Below the pieces are notes generated by a model that was given only the letters and a program-made list of their open reading frames with translations, ran no database searches and was not told where the DNA came from. The translations under genes and the position numbers were made by a program. A stretch of 37,500 nt of DNA, taken from assembly GCA_963575745.1 (NCBI GenBank), contig CAUYUJ010015692.1, positions 57,501-95,000 on the forward strand. The letters run 5' to 3'. Below, piece by piece: positions 37,063-37,500 of this stretch. How positions within the stretch are numbered: position 1 is the first letter of the stretch; every line of letters begins with the position of its first letter. Source of the DNA: Prorocentrum cordatum. Its lineage: Eukaryota > Sar > Dinophyceae > Prorocentrales > Prorocentraceae.

Positions 37063-37500
37063 GAAGGCGTCCTTGGCGCGTGCGTGGTTCCTGAGCGCCG
37101 AAACGCAATTCCAGAATAATTTGTGAGGACGTCGCACGCGAGAGCGCAGTCCTGAGTACATTGTGAGGAAATCTCAGGCGGAAGCGGGGGCCCTGACTAA
37201 GTTGCGAGGAAGTCTCAAGCGGGAGCGCCGTTCCTGAGCAAATTGCACGGAAGTCTCAGGCGGGAGCGGGGGTCCTCACTAAATTGCGAGGAAGTCTCAG
37301 GCGGGAGCGCCGTTCCTGAGTCAATTGCGCGGAAATGTCAGGCAGGAGCGGGGGTCCTGAGTAAAATTCGAAGAAGTCTGAGTTAAAAGCACGGAAGTTC
37401 TCCCACGTAAATTGCACGGAAGTCTCAGGCGGGAACGGGGGTCTTGATTACATTGCGAGGAAGTCTCAGACGGGAGCGCCTTTCCTGAGTAAATTGCGCG
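37063..37500. repeat. 41-42-bp satellite with dimeric higher order, runs off the window
   Basis: About ten units of the form 'GAAGTCTCAGGCGGGAGCG + CCGTTCCTGAGTAAATTGC'. Units alternate between a GCGCCGTTCCTGAG type and a GCGGGGGTCCTGAC/G type, so the true period is about 83 bp. The left units (37063-37150) are more divergent, as at the edge of an array. Confidence 0.93.

Noticed and set aside
1-37500. tRNA and rRNA genes
   Set aside because: I looked for cloverleaf T-loop words and conserved rRNA segments and saw none; a covariance-model search would settle it.

Overview
The window looks like nuclear DNA of a dinoflagellate. Four signs point this way: (1) two degraded copies of the dinoflagellate trans-spliced leader sit at the 5' ends of retroposed sequences (6639-6660 on +, 22381-22402 on -); (2) a split aldo/keto reductase gene uses GC, GT and GA donors with direct repeats at its splice junctions; (3) the non-LTR retrotransposons carry a C-terminal RNase H and zinc-knuckle tail; (4) GC-rich, gene-poor DNA is packed with GGA/TCC microsatellites, minisatellites and short inverted-repeat elements. 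No bacterial-type operon, rRNA, tRNA or CRISPR array was found.

Layout. 1-1.6 kb: GGA/TCC tracts and one exon-like stretch. 1.57-6.04 kb (- strand): decayed LINE-1 (endonuclease remnant, reverse transcriptase, RNase H, zinc tail), cut off at its endonuclease by a 600-bp GGA array. 6.64-11.3 kb (+ strand): decayed LINE-2, starting at a relict spliced leader and carrying ORF1, endonuclease, reverse transcriptase and zinc knuckle, with a small inverted-repeat element nested inside. 11.3-16.6 kb: repeats and minisatellites. 16.7-18.95 kb: a frame-broken coding relic of unknown origin. 19.7-25.5 kb (- strand): five recognisable exons of an aldo/keto reductase. Its introns hold an introner-like element, a retroelement fragment between 16-bp direct repeats, a 169-bp near-palindrome and a spliced-leader-tagged retrocopy of an unknown acidic protein. 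25.6-37.5 kb: mobile-element fragments, a 73-75-bp satellite, very long CAT-type and GTGTGC microsatellites, two ~1-kb tandem units that begin with CAA repeats, and a 41-bp satellite running off the right end.

The only gene likely to be live is the aldo/keto reductase. Its catalytic Asp, Tyr, Lys and His are all present in the joined exons, but the C-terminal half was not found in the window. Everything else is mobile DNA or its debris. The main interest is how the pieces connect: retroposition of spliced-leader mRNAs, small inverted-repeat elements that act as introns, and microsatellites that abut retroelement ends.
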